A DNA stretch of 64,000 nt from Vespula vulgaris (GCF_905475345.1 NC_066595.1:6836501-6900500); one strand, 5' to 3'. Shown: positions 25,793 through 39,902, counted from the first letter of the stretch. Numbers and translations are program-made. The notes: a model not told the origin generated them from the letters alone.

Positions 25793-28700
25793 TTAATAGA
25801 AACGTTGCTGTTGCGCGTATGCACCATACGGTTGTTGCGGTTGTTGAGGTGATTGTTGTTGAGGATAACCGGATGGATGACCACCTGGTGGACCACCGTA
25901 TCCAGTAGAAGCACCATATCCTTGCTGTGGAGAGTATTGATTTTGTGGCACGGTTGACGGACCATATTGATTTTGATTACTCATGTTACTATATCCTTGA
26001 TAATTATAACCATTGTCCATGTAATTCTGATTAGAACCAAAAACTTGCGGTTGAGGTGGATAATTCGGAAATTGCTGATTAGGTACGCTTGGATAAGTTA
26101 ATGGTGGAGCTTGTGGTCGCGGTGGCTGATTAGTTGATGGGTCATAATTTTGATTATAAAAGTTTTGCATTGGAGCTATCGACGATGAAGTATGATCCAT
26201 CATCTTTGAACCTGACGATCTTTGTTCCGAATTTTCACTGGCGAAGTTTATATGTGATTTTGGTACGTATTTGTTTGGAAGATCACCCATGATATTTGCT
26301 ATTAAACGTTTAGTTTCGTTTAGAATCGCATTGGGATCATTAGATTTCGCGATATCCGAAGTTCTCGTTGCTGGTGATCGTGAACGCGAACGCGAACGTG
26401 ATCTAGACCACGAGCGAGGCGAATTCGAAATCGATTTTGAAAAAGCACGTGTCCTTTTTTTTGCTTTCTCACTTTCATTCACATTTTTATCGGCTGCTTT
26501 GTAAATGTCTTCGAAAGTATAATCGTCGTCATCGTCCGATAATTCTAATTTCACTTTAGATTTATCCTCGTCTTTCTTTTGTTGCTGTTGTTCTTCCTCG
26601 TCGTCGTTAGCAAACATATCTAACTTAGGTACCCATTTGTTTTCTTCATCTGATGGATTCTGATTTCCTTTACGCGTAGAGAACGGCGAGGCTTTTCTAT
26701 TCGTCTTGCTCGTTGACATTTCGAGCAGTTCAGGGGTAGGTGATTTTTTTGACAAGGATATACTAGAAGGTACCACGACGCTTAAATTAACGAATGCTCT
26801 TAATTTTTCTACTCTGGGTAAATCGGTTGCTTCTAACTTTTTAAGGAAATTTATAAGACCGTGTTGTTCGTGGGTGCTTAGATCTTTGAAATTTTGTAAG
26901 AGCGTCTTTAAATCTGCGTCCGATAAATTTTCCATTCTTGAAACTTGATCCATCGTATCGGTTAACGTCGAAGTTACTAAAGTTGATGCGGACGTGGACG
27001 TACCACTTTGAAAGGTGCCTGTAATTCCAGTCGTGATACTACTTGTAACACTACCAGTTACGCCGGTACCACCACTTGCTAAACCTTTCACAAAGTCAGC
27101 GGTGGTAACGGGCTTGTCCGAATGTTTCGATGCTTCCGCCATACCAACCACCGCATTTATCAATGTTTCTAATTCTTCCTGAGACACATTCGATCTGCCT
27201 TGTGCAACAAGAGCAGCAGCAATTTGTTGAGCTATCGCAACTTTGTCTACGGTTCCTACGCCAGGAACGGTGACTGGTTCGGAATTAATTGGTGGTGTAA
27301 CCATTTCTAGGTTTACGGGTCTAGGATATATAGTTCTTCCACTCATAAAATTACTCGTTCTACTCGCTTCGAGAAGCTCATGTTTTTTCTTCTTTTCCTC
27401 TTCCATCTTCTTCTTACTTTCAGTGGCTTTGTGTAATAATTGCGCTATGTTTTGTATTGCTGTCTTTGTTGGCGCGATGGCCATTTTTTCTATCATGCCA
27501 GCAAAAAGCTGTCCTTTCAGTTTCTCTTTAACCGTTTCGAATAGGACGCTCACTTCTTCGTCGTAAAGCAATTCCTCAGCGGAATTGGGCTTCGCTTTCT
27601 CGGCGGCTAATGCTCGTGATAAAAGTGACACTATTTTAGGGCCGAGGGAGCCTAATTGACCCTCGAGAGCTGTCAGAAGCCGCAATAAACCTACCACTTC
27701 TAAATCTTCGCTAAGTACTTCTTCCTTTTGCGGTGGGCTTGGTGATTTGTCTTTTACGGGATACGGTGTCGCGTAATGGATAGGTCTCGTACGTGGTGCA
27801 ATTCGAGAATAATAACTACGATACATATTACTTTTTCCTCGCGAATAGGAAGAATAAACATAGTCTCTTTCTCGTGGATCGTGACGATCGTAATAATCTG
27901 TTTTTATCGTTTTCGTACCTACGTATTCGACTTCGTCGTCACTCTCAATGCGATGTCTGTTACGTTTCGAGGGAGGCGATCTTTCGCGTCTACTCGAAGG
28001 TGGAATCCATTTTTCTGGAGGCTTCTCTTCTGATAATTCCAATCGTTTTCTGATTTCTTCTTTCCTTTGTTGTAATTGATCATTGTGAATCTCGCGCATT
28101 CGTTTGTTCCAAAATTCGATCCATTCGGGTTTGAAGTCGTGTTTGCTCGGGTCTTTGCCCTCGGCTTGCAATTCTTTGTACCGTCTGTTCCAAAACTTCT
28201 TCCACTCGTCCGGATAAGAAGGATGTTTCTCTGGATTCTTTTCGTGAAATTTTAATGCACGATCGAGTGTCTCCTCGGCTCGTCTGATTTGTTCTCGATA
28301 CTTGTCCCACTTGTCGCGTTCTCGAAGTGGTTCCAATGAACGCGATCGTGATCGAGAACGTGAACGTGAACGCGAACGCGAACGATCACGAGAGTATCGT
28401 GATCTAGTACGATACTTGCTACTCTTGTCCGATACACTACTTCTTCTACCACGAATGGGGGAACGTGATCTTGAACGCGAAGGCGATGGGCTGCTTGATA
28501 TGCTTGATAATGATGAAAGGGACTTCGTCTCGTCTGACGGACGTTTAGGAGATTTTTTTAAATTTTCCGTGTTTTTTTCACTGGGTTTACGTAAATTTAA
28601 TTTGTCCTTGGTAAGAATTCGTATCTTGAAAACCCTAAAAATGTTTTAAAAAGACAATATTTTAAATGATTATGCGATGGAATATAATATTAGTAGCTTT

Positions 28701-30353
28701 GTCCCGTATGTTTGACCTATCTTACAAAGTTATAGACAACTCACGATTTTGTAACATCTTGCTTAGATTCTGTTTTCTTCGGAGATGATCTTTCTTGTTT
28801 CTTCTCTTCCTTTTTAAATTTGCCATCTGTTTTCTCTTCGGGTGATTGAGAATCTTAATACCAGAAATTAAGTTTTGATATCATAGCATAAATCAACACA
28901 CTAAGTTTAATAATTATAAAAGAACTTTATACTGTATACTCACCTTTTTTATTACCACTATTACCAGCAATTTCAGCCATCTTTTCTTCAAAGTTTGTCA
29001 CCCATCTCACATCGTAAACTTCCATTAATGTTAACTCAGGTGTTTCCCTGTATGTAGGAAACAACCATTTTGATTGTAAGGTAATATCAGATAACTTATT
29101 TTAATCAATTGTTACAATTTTTTTTGAAGCGTTTCTATTGATTTTATACATAATATAATACAGAATATACTTATAGATTCTCATCCCATCTTTACTTTAC
29201 ATTTAAGTAAAACATGTTTTATTTAAATGTTGTATAAATGTGGGATATTGTTAAGAGGAAACAGAATTTAATATACACTTAAGGTACATAGAATTAAAAA
29301 TATATACCAACTTACCTAAAATGATAGTCTTGATATACCCTTTTGATATATTGCATTTTATTTTTTTCAAATTGATTCTTGTCTACTAATTGCGGCTGTA
29401 GTCTTCCAAATCGTTCTTCAATTTTTTTTGCTGCTAACACTGATATTTCGTTGGCTCCACGTTTGTAATTAGGAGTACGCGGTAATTCTGTAATTGCTCG
29501 CGATATTGTTGGAAAATGCCTATTCAAATATGTTATCCGATGATTGTAACTGGTAATATGAGCCATCACAGTCCGTGGATCACCACGTTTATCACACAAA
29601 ACACAAGTATAACTGGGTTCGCAGGAATCATTGTCCACAAGTTCAAGTAAATATTCAAGACCAACAAGCGGCGAACTTCTATGGCGATCTAAACTCACTT
29701 GAATCGTCGTCGTTCTTGTTAATTGATCTTCCATTCCTGGTGGTACTGGTTCACCGGGAGCTAAAGCATCCGTAATGGCAGTTGATTGTACAGGAGCAGT
29801 TGCTTTCGCGATATCAGAACGTTTCGACCATAGTAACACGGGGTATGGCCATTCGTCCAACTTAATTTTATGACGATTACACGAATTATGACTTATCAAT
29901 TTATGTGCACCAAACAGAGCAATGTTACAAATGTGACACCATATGTCACCATCATCGGTTTTGGAATACACAGGTCTGAGTGTGCCATCTTCAGCAGTTA
30001 CACTGCTTCGCATTAAGCGTTTCCGATCATGTTCTTCCTGTAGAAGATAAATATCGTGTCAAAAACACTAATCTTTTACAAATTTAAAAAAACATGTTAC
30101 AAATATGTGGTTGTCAATTAAATTTAATTCTTGCAATAGATTTCAATTTATTTACTTATTTTATTAGTTTGTTCTCATTAATTTATTATAAAACTTACAC
30201 TTATTATTCTGTAATTGTTTTAACACTGGATCAGTGATAGATTTTCATTACCTTTTCCTTATCTTCTTCTGAAAGATGAGAAGGATTACGCCCTTCTATA
30301 TCAAGATCATCAAAATTCTGCATAGTTGATCCACGAATAGAAAGATCACCCAT
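25793..30353 (-). CDS. RS-rich protein with two matrin-type zinc fingers, function unknown
   Basis: Five coding exons fit: 30353-30252, 30037-29316, 29047-28944, 28853-28745 and 28634-25793, total 1292 residues. Two U1/matrin-type C2H2 fingers lie in exon 2: C68-x2-C71-x12-H84-x5-H90 in WCHICNIALFGAHK, and a second in YTCVLCDKRGDPRTVMAH with C-x2-C-x11-H-x5-H. Exon 5 opens with an arginine/serine repeat (28340-28400), then a tandem tryptophan-rich unit (PSYPDEWKKFWNRRYKEL and a second ending KPEWIEFWNKRMREI). Further on come a charged coil, a second RS tract (about 26360-26420) and a C-terminal tail rich in Q, P, G, Y and N. Such fingers plus RS tracts suggest a nuclear RNA-processing protein. 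It resembles an insect family I recall as 'uncharacterized protein CG7065', a match I could not verify. Confidence 0.85.
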
Positions 30354-32522
30354 TACACACTTTCTGAAAGTATCAAAGCGATATACAAATGAATACAGAA
30401 GAGATAAAACATTAAGATCGGTAAGAACTTTTACACAACTTTATAAAACCTACAAAATAAAGACTTATAGGATAATACAAACGTAAGACTCTGAATATTA
30501 TCTATACTGGAGTATTTATATAAAACTCCAGTTACTTACCGATAAAGCAATTTGCTTTTGCTTTAACAACGTGTTCTTTCTTCAGGAACCACAAATACCA
30601 CAAAACAATTAACTAAGTAAATAACATAAGAACCGTCACTAGCAATGCAAAGTTAAGATTCACTAACTTTGCAAACTGTATATAAGTAAAATTTCGTTGT
30701 CTTGTAGACAACATTTAAGAAAAAAGACAAAGATGTCATCTTTATTTAAGATCTGTATCTATGTTTAAAAAGATAAAGATGTCATAAAGATGCCACTGAC
30801 GATATACGATGAGCAATACTGTGAACATCGACACAGGAATATATATATCAACAGTATAGAAATCAATTATGCAATTAAAAGATGGTTTTCATTGATAATG
30901 GCTATACAAATAGAATATGTTATAATAGTATAGAACGCAATTTATATTTTGTGTCAGATGAGACAGGTGATACACTGGAAGGTATTTAAGGCACATAGAT
31001 CCTAGTAAATGAGAGGTTATATTTTCACTGGAACAAGATAATTTAAGATTATCGAAACTAATGTCGTAATTACACCAGCTTTAAGTATACTATTCATGCA
31101 TCATTGGCCAGTAGTATAAAAAAAGTTCATCAGCTACAGTCGAGTAGCTATTTCTCAGCAGTCCAGCCCGACGATCCTGCATATCGTCCCTGTCGATATT
31201 ACTAATTTGGATTGTTTTCTTTTTTTTTTACCTGGAATGTTATTAAAAGAAACTTTTTTTCACTTACCAAACTATGATTTCAAGAAGCTCCCAATAATTT
31301 CTTCGTTAATGGTTATATTCTTTGATATCTTATTTGATAAAAAAAAATTCCACATTTAACAAAATGCGCATGCTTACATATGTATAATTGTACGTAGGTG
31401 TATGTATATCATAAGATCGACGCTTTCAGCGAGAAAAGTGTAAAGACGTTCGAGAAACGGTTAGTATATTTTCGTATTAACTGCCCTCTGTCCGGTAACT
31501 TTGAAATAGAATGTCATTTGTCATTGGTTACTGCGTTGTAGCCATATTGTTATTTTCTTTCAAAGCCGACTTCCTTTGTTTTATGTTCTAACCGTCATTT
31601 TTCTTTGTTTAAACTAAGAAGAACGCGATGCAATGTTAGCAATTTTAATTTCCATTTATCTATACAAAATTCATAAAAATTATATGTAAGTATATAATAT
31701 TTGTAGCATTAACTTGAAAAGATCTTTATGTAATAATTGATAGATGAACGCATGGATTACTTTTTTGTTAGATTAACCATTAAATCTTTCTTCTCCAATT
31801 TCGTATAAATCGTCGAAGCAGTTCTAATAACGAATGAAAATATGATATCGATACTTCGATATAACACAAAATATAAAGTAATACAAAGTAATATTTGTCA
31901 AAAATGCTTATTCTATATATTCCGGTTATTCTACAAATTGTCTGGTTAAAATAAGTCAGCTTGAATTCTCATTCCAATTTTCGATCGAATTTTCATTAAT
32001 GCATATTTTATATATTTGTCATATTTATTTTAATTATCGATTTTATAACTTTAAATATATTTATCCTACTAAAAAATATATTTTATTTTTATAATTTACA
32101 AAACGATTTACAAATCGATTACTTTTAATGTGTTTTTTTTTCTTATTTAGAATTTACCAAATTCACAAAAAAATCAATTTCGGCAAATTATATATTTCAT
32201 CATGTATAATACACATATCTGTGTCTTTACAGAAAGCACGTGAATAGTAGGGTAACGACTGTAACAGTATCAGCAAAGATGATCGTAGAGGGGTCTTATG
32301 CGAAGTTCCTACGGGACTTACAACAGTCAGTCAGTCAGTCAGTCAGTCTGTTAGTCGGTCAGTTGATCAGCCGGTCTTTCATCCGCTCCTACGATCTTTA
32401 AAATTTCATGAAAGAGCCGTAGGTGTATCGATGTTTTCGGCGATTGATCAACATTCTTGGACCTCGTTATTGATCAATAAGAGCACAAAAGAACAAAACG
32501 ATTATTATTGTGATTAGGAGCA
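30354..32522. promoter_or_regulatory. Divergent 5' region, RS-zinc-finger gene / CUB gene
   Basis: About 2.2 kb between two divergent starts. A CTTTCAG sequence just upstream of the minus-strand ATG could be a leader-intron acceptor. A CAGT tetranucleotide tract (32324-32348) sits about 180 bases before the CUB gene start. No coding frame. Confidence 0.45.
32324..32348. repeat. CAGT tetranucleotide repeat
   Basis: About six perfect CAGT units, followed by diverged GTCGGTCAGTTGATCAG copies. Lies in the presumed leader or promoter of the CUB gene. Confidence 0.85.
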
Positions 32523-33917
32523 ATGCGAAAGTCCAAAGGACTTTTCGCGATCGTTTGCGGTCTTCTGTTGTCACTTTCAGTAAACACTTGTGGATGGTCA
32601 TTGGGTTTATTCGATTGGAGAAGCAAACAGGCAGAGATGCTTGATTTAAAAACACGTTCCAGGGGTGAGTTCACAGAAAAGATTAGATAAGAATTTTCTA
32701 ATGAATTTATTGAGAAATATTTATTTAATTTAAGTGAAAAAATCTTTTTGGGTTGCGTCTATGCTTTTTAATTGAATTTGGAAATGCGTCGCAAAACGAT
32801 CGTCCATTGTAATCTTCATTGTAATCTTCGTTCATGCTTACTTAAAAATTTTTTTTAGTTCTCAACTTTTTTCCTATCCCAGTAGAAGAAGAGTGTATAT
32901 CTTCGGATAAACGACGACGTGGGATATGCATGAACACGTACCATTGTCGTATTCAAAACGGAAAATCACATGGACCGTGTGCTCTTGGATTTGGCGTTTG
33001 TTGTATATGTGAGTCCCATATGAAATATTTTCGATTATTTTCTACTTGTCATATTTTCTAGGACATCGCATATGCATATGCATGACATCTGCCAGTTTTT
33101 TATTTTTCTCCGTGTGTGTTTTTTATAGATATAGATATATTAAATTGAGTCAATACATTCGGTAGTTCTCTCGACAGTAACACGCACGGATACCCGACAA
33201 ACTTTTTGCAATTTTTCGTCATTGCAAACAGTTATACATATATGTATAACGACATGTATGTTCGAACATGTATGTAAAGTAACGTATGAAAAATATGAGA
33301 TATAAATCGATGAAGATCCTTCAATCAGAATAGTTGTTAATTAATTAAAGTATAACATTTTTAAGTATAGCAAATTTGTCAAGTACTTACGAATTATCGA
33401 TTTGTCATGAATTTCTTGGTCGTCCCATAAACTTGGCGTTTTATCTATAGTAAATACATAAACGATCGTCTTTCACACTCGACAACTACCATCAAGACGT
33501 TCTTGATCGGATCGAAGATCTTGTTGAGAGAAAGAGAATGGTCACTGGGTCGAAGCAGGCTGATGATTTTAGTTAACGGTATTGAAGCAGTCGTATGCTT
33601 TAGAGTATAAAACGAGCAGATCTCGAAGAAGAGATTTTATTTGTAAGGCGAATGGAAGCACGAGAAGAGGGAGGTGCCGCTATATAGTAAAGTAAAAGAA
33701 AAAAAAAAAGCAGAGAAGGAAAGAGAGAAAAGAAAGAAGGAAGCATTGAGTTCCGATCTCGGAGTTCGCGTGCCGAGAAAAAATGTATGAGCGGTCGGGA
33801 TTATACAGTTACCTAATTGCCTTTCGAGTCGGTCACGTGTCCCACATAAAACTTTGTTTGCGCGGCTTGCATGTCCGACAAAACCGCTTTACGTGCTTTT
33901 CTTTCTATATTTTTTTT

Positions 33918-33960
<43 letters not shown>

Positions 33961-34831
33961 ACTTTGTAGTCTATTTTTCTCAAACGAAGCAAACATTTCG
34001 AGCAGTGATATTAGATCGGCACCGTCGATAAAGTATACGTTTTTACTCGAAAAAGATCGTAATTTAGGCAATTCAAGGCAATATTGTAGCTAAAGGTTTC
34101 ACGCAACGATTTTATATTAGTAATAGCTATTGGTAGATTGTTTGGCCAAGATCACGTGACTTTTTTTTCCACATTCATTAGCTGGGAAAAGAAGCTTCGT
34201 CAGGTATCCGGATATCGAGGTAATCCGATTACGATGAAAAGGACGCGCCTCGTGTTCTCGGACAGTCGGATCTTACGGATTTGTCATCCGGATATTCGGA
34301 TTCGTCACCCGGATATTCGTATCTTCTACGTTAGTTTAATTGAATTTCGGTAAAAATCGAGAAGAACGCAAATCTACTTTCTTATCGGGACTTTCTTGTC
34401 GAGTCATTTATAAAATTTGTATATATAGTATACGTATGTATACACACATAGACACATATATGTATATAAACATATATGCGCAAGAATAGTCGTACCCAAC
34501 TAGTTATACCCAACTGGTATAAAAATATTACCAGGAGAAATTTTTCTATACGTCGTTAACGTCACGAAAGCTCCCGTCATAGCATCGTGATTCGATAATT
34601 AGTAAACTATCTTAAGTTAGGCGAAAGCTAACTTTAGTCACGTTCCCATCGGATCCCGCTTGATATTCCTGTCGAGTAGTCACCACGCGAGGCCGAGCAA
34701 TTAACTCGATATTTAATTATACGAGATATCGGACTTCAACTTTCGTTGAAATTTCACATCAACCTTTATGTTTACTAGGGGTAAAAAGAAAGAAGAAGAG
34801 AGAACATTCTTAAAAGATTTAATACTCTCTC

Positions 34832-34866
<35 letters not shown>

Positions 34867-35558
34867 CGCCTGTTTTTCTTTCGGTCTCTCTTTCTTTCTC
34901 TCTATCTATTCTTCTCTCTCTTTCCCTTTCTTTCATCATTATGAATTCTATCGTTAGAAATTTTACTTTAGCGAAGATTAAAGCAATTTGTGTCTCTAAG
35001 ATGCAGAACGATATTTCTCGAGGGAAATTAAGCGACGAAGGCACGTTCAGAATCTTCCGAGTTTACGTATCTTCACGAATGCTAAACAAATACAAATTAA
35101 TTTGAAAGAGCAATCCTAGGTATTATGATCTTTCTACGTCATATTAATCGATACAATTGTGAACGTGTACCTTTTATATATGTAGGTACATATGTACGTA
35201 TGTAGATGCGTACAGACCTGCATATACGTTGACTTATTTGTAAATCAAATTTATCTGATCTGATATCTTCGTCGTCGTTGTTGTTTATTTCTCACCTACT
35301 TTTATAAAGGATCAAAGTTTACAAAGTAGAATTCCTTCTCGACGAGCGTCGATACCGGTTGGCCCGTAAATTTTTAATGTTGTTCCGTACTATGTACGAT
35401 GGAGGGAGTAAAATCTACGAGATGGTAAACGTGTGGTAGAGACATGGCCGTTGAATGGAGCCCCGGAGACTCTAAAACGGCCACTGAATGCCTGAATGAG
35501 AACTCGTTATCGGAACTCCAGGTTGGCATAAGAATGTCGTATCACGATGTCTCGCCCT

Positions 35559-35592
<34 letters not shown>

Positions 35593-37937
35593 TTTGAAAA
35601 AATCCTAACAGCATACGCATGTAGATTTTTTATTTCACTTTAGAAATCAGAATTTGAACATTCTACTCGAATGGACATGTAAATATAAATGCCATTTAAG
35701 CGTTATCAATATTATTTGTTAAAGTAATGAATTTTACTTGTTAATGGGTAATACTTGAGTGTTGTATTTATTGATTTTTCAACTTACTATTTTATGACTA
35801 TTTTATGGAAAGACATTCAGCGTGATAGTGATAATACTTTGAAATGCGAACATATTGGTTATCACCTGCTTTGTTTCGAAACATTCCAAGGAATCGAAAA
35901 CGTTGTTATAAAATCGATTTGTAGATAGTTCGGTCGTAGTTGAACAATGAAATTTATATTGCTTCAGTTGAGTTATACGAATATACAATCTTTTATACTT
36001 CGGTACCTTTACTAGCGATTTCATCTCGACGTGAAATTTATCTTGAAAAGGTTGACTGAAATATAGTCGAGTGGGCACCATTGAGAAATAATTTAATTAC
36101 AGTATTTCTTTCCACGTCGTTGGTTTATTGCGTTTCAAACTTCTTCAATTATTTAAGGACTCGTTACCCTCGAGAAAAGAACCCTGCTATTTAGGGTCAA
36201 AGAGGTAAAAGAAACGTAATTGATAGGGCTTAAAAGGTACAGTAATATATTCGAGTGTACGAAACCAAATTTGTTTTTTCAAGTCTTCGATTGAATTGAA
36301 AAAGTTTCTTTAATGATTATGGTTATACTTCTGTGAAAAAAAAAGAAAAAAAAAGAAGATGAAACGAACAAGTTTTTGAATTTTTAAGAGAGACTGAATA
36401 TATTTGAATAATTTTACGCATTGAGAACGTACATGCGAATGTTTTTCATTATTATTCATTAATTTGTCCCACTACAAGTTACGGCGAGTTGCGATCAAGA
36501 GGTGCAAAATAATCTGACCTACGTGACCAGTCCTGGTTTCCCGAACCTCATCGACCGACCCATGAACTGCTCGGTAGTCGTCCGGAAGATCGATAGGCAG
36601 GTCAGCCAATTGAGGATCGACTTCATACACTTCAACATAGTAAGTGCGAATTCTACTATTTCTTGATGTTCTAGTCACGTTTATATTCGAGTAGTTTTCG
36701 TTGTTTAATCGGGACGATTTTATGATAAATACAAATTTTTGATTTCAAGTAGATTTGTGAGTTAGTAAATAAATCGAATTCAGTTAGGCTACATCAAGAA
36801 TGTACCTATGGGATTTCGAATTTAGATCATTAATCGTTACAATTGATTCCATATAAATACCTTGGGGAATGTATCAGCACTTTTCTTAAGTACAAGAAAG
36901 AACTTTTCTTAAAATCTAGAAAGAACTCAAACACTTGGCGGCAACTAACATCTTCAAAGTTTCGTATTGAATTTTTAAAACGAACTCTTCGCTCTTACGA
37001 CTTAGAAAGGCGAGTCCATCTTTAAGGAAAGCTTTATCTATCGAGATCTCTATAGTGAAATTAATCTTCTTTTTACACTTAGGAATTTTCTGACAATCTA
37101 TTAATGATTTTAGGGTCAACCTAATAGAAGAACTGGCATCTGTGACGAAGATATTATGGAAATTAGGAATGGTAATAGGTCGTCTCTAAAATTGTGTGGG
37201 TGGAATAGCGGACAGCACAGTGAGTACAATACACTATTCTCTTCTTTCGTCGTTTATTTAAGAAATATATTATATAGATACGTATTCGTGCGGCCAGTAT
37301 ATTTAGACGTAAACGAGGCCGACGAACCTATGACCCTTGACTTTAAGCTACCGAATGGACTTCACTCGCGAATGTGGGAAATGAGAGTGATCCAATTGGG
37401 TTTCGAAGATCGTGCACCGGCCGGTTGTCTTCAATACTTTCGTTCACCAAATGGCACCCTTAAAACTATGAATTACCTACCAAATGGGAGATTTTTAGCT
37501 GATCAGGACTATTTACTTTGCGTGCGTCAAGAAAGGGAAATGTGTGGTATCTCTTACACTCCTTGCTCGAAAGATTCTTTTCGAATAGGAGCTTCGAGAT
37601 CAGGACAAATTGGATCGAATGCTACAACCACTGTTCCCAGAAGAAAAGCTAATAACAGTACCAACGGTAGTAATAACGTTAACGGTGATTCTACGGACGT
37701 TGGACAAACGGATCTTTTAATGGAAGGATCTGGAAGTGGTCCGGATGAACAAGAGACTGTTACACCTTTAACTGTTATAACTAGAAGATGCAGAGACAAA
37801 GTTCTTATACCTTGTGATTTCGAGGAATTTATCACGGTACTGTATCATCTGTTTTATTTTTTATTTATTGATGGAACTTCGAACGTGCGGTCTTATTCGA
37901 TGCAAGAAATTTCAAATTCAATTGTTAATTGTATAAT

Positions 37938-37999
<62 letters not shown>

Positions 38000-38253
38000 G
38001 AGAGCCGATAAAGACGGCAATTCGTTTGTTTTAGCCCGGCAACAATGGTGTCGGAATTTGCAATCTCGAACATTGCGGCGATTCGTTGTGCGAGCGAAAC
38101 GAGCTAGACACCGATGGAAATTGTCGTGTGGAGACTTGGGCAACGCCCTTTCGTATAAGGGTTGCGTTTGGTCCTGGAGAGGATACAGGGACAACACTGG
38201 AGGATAATGTTGGCATGTGTCTTATGTACGAACAGCTACGATGTGTACCTTAA
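32523..38253 (+). CDS. Secreted CUB-domain protein with N-terminal cysteine motif, function unknown
   Basis: Six exons fit: 32523-32664, 32883-33008, 36479-36639, 37114-37219, 37298-37836 and 38035-38253, total 430 residues with the frame kept. A signal peptide (LFAIVCGLLLSLSVNTCG) is followed by a six-cysteine segment ending GPCALGFGVCC, a pattern common just before CUB domains in arthropod secreted proteins. The CUB domain runs from SCDQEVQNNLTYVTSPGFPN through QLRIDFIHFNI, CDEDIMEIRNG and LKLCGWNSGQH. A second CUB-like part contains MRVIQLGFEDRAPAGCLQYF, then a linker rich in N, S, T and G, and a cysteine-rich C-terminus. There is no protease or lectin domain, so it is not a CUB-serine protease as read here. 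The second intron is about 3.5 kb, far longer than the others. Confidence 0.88.
33922..33960. repeat. CT/GA microsatellite
   Basis: Nearly perfect (CT)n in intron 2 of the CUB gene. Confidence 0.9.
34283..34324. repeat. 21-base tandem duplication with CCGGATATTCG core
   Basis: Two adjacent copies starting GTCATCCGGATATTCGG (34283) and GTCACCCGGATATTCGT (34304). A related TATCCGGATATC lies upstream at 34205-34216. Confidence 0.8.
34836..34863. repeat. CT/GA microsatellite
   Basis: (CT)n followed to about 34935 by interrupted pyrimidine-rich sequence. Confidence 0.85.
37943..37996. repeat. GA microsatellite in CUB gene intron 5
   Basis: About 26 uninterrupted GA units, ending 38 bases before the last exon, between donor (37837) and acceptor (38034). 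Confidence 0.9.
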
Positions 38254-39828
38254 ACGTTTCAATGGTGTGATCTTGTATAGAAGCGTTAAATTGCGAGAGT
38301 AGAAAGGAGGAACATCTTGTTGAATGAAATTGAAAGAGAAGAGAAAGAAAAGGGGATTACATTTGAAAGAATTGAAGAGGAAGATACATATTTGTATACT
38401 AGACAAGCGTGTCAAAGAGTCAAATAGTTTTTATTTACAAACAAACTAGCTTAAATCGTAAACGCAGCGCACAACTCTCGGTACAATAATAGATATATAT
38501 ATATATATAATTCGCCTTTTTTATTTTATTTTATTTTATTTTTTTTTGTTTTATTCATCCGCTCGGTCCCCTCGATGCCTCCCAAGATTTTCATCGGCGA
38601 CATTGCGTGGTAACGTACAACGTTCGTACGAGATTCGACGCGAGAATCTATCTCCAGAGCTAGACGACTTCTTTCCTCGTCGAGCGGCACGTTACGGTTA
38701 CATCGTGTTACGTGATGTGTCACGAAATGCGCCGACGATCACGACAAGGATCGTAGCGATAATGATATCGATGTTACAAGAATAGAAATGATAATGCTTG
38801 TTAATACGATTACGTCGACGATGCGTCTTGCGTTTAATGTAAAATTCGTCTTCCTTTGGTGCTAATACGCACGTTCGACGTGTTGGGAGATTCCGCGCGT
38901 GTTGTTTCTCCTCTCTCCCTTTTCCAATTTATAATAATAATAAATAATCATAACGAGATTAGCGATTAATTTGCGATTTCGCAGCGTCGACGACTCGCAG
39001 CTCGACGTTGGCGTTCGTTAAGAAAAATCGTATAACACTATCTACAAAGTCAAAATGACTGTTAAAACGTGTAGAAGGGCGGTGATGAACGTATGCGCGT
39101 GAGAGTGTGTTTCTTTTTATGTGTACATGTTTGTGTATGTTTGTGTTTTCACGTGTGATCGGTGTGTCTCGTACGTTAATCGTCGGTATGACGTGCATCA
39201 TTCTGTGCATCGCTTCAATTCGTTCGATCTGATTTTATTAAAAATTTCACATTAAAAACTTTGATAGTTCTTGAAGCTTCGCATAGATCCTTTTGAACAT
39301 CCTTTAGATGCGGATGCTTTAACTACGACTAATTTCAAAAGGAAGGTGACCGATTCTTCGCGGGCAACGATACTTTTCAACTTGACTTCACCTTCGTTTT
39401 TTATTATCCCTAGCTCTATTCTATTTTCTTGGTATATCGTTGAGCAATAAAGACGCGTTAATTAATATAATTACAATGATGTTCAAGGGATATTCGCATC
39501 GCTTCAAGAATGTTCAGGAATTGAAGACGATTGCTACATGGTCAAAGTGAACATCTCTCTGAAAGTCTCTGTGCTTGTGTTCTTTAATTAAAACGATGTA
39601 GAAAAAATCCTTCGTTAGTGGAATTCAATCTCCATGTCGTATAGTAACGATTCAGAGTAACGAATGTATATATATATATATACATGTATGTATGTATGTC
39701 TACATATATATATATTTTTCCATGTACACGCCTAACCGACGATACGCTTGTTCTTCGTTTCTCTTTAAAAACTGTTGTGCGTGCGTGCTTATTGTGCCCG
39801 CCGCGGATATGCATTCTTTTATTTGTTT

Positions 39829-39859
39829 TCTCTTTCTCTGTCTCTCTTTCTCTCTCATT

Positions 39860-39902
<43 letters not shown>
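39829..39902. repeat. CT/GA microsatellite
   Basis: About 70 bases of CT repeat with TTTC interruptions. Confidence 0.9.

Larger units (their letters stand above)
33009..36478 (+). other. Long intron 2 of the CUB gene
   Basis: 3.47 kb between the cysteine-motif exon and the first CUB exon. It contains CT microsatellites (33922-33960 and 34836-34863), a 21-base tandem repeat at 34283-34324 and a T-rich run near 35573-35592. Frames inside it are low complexity and not coding. Confidence 0.7.
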
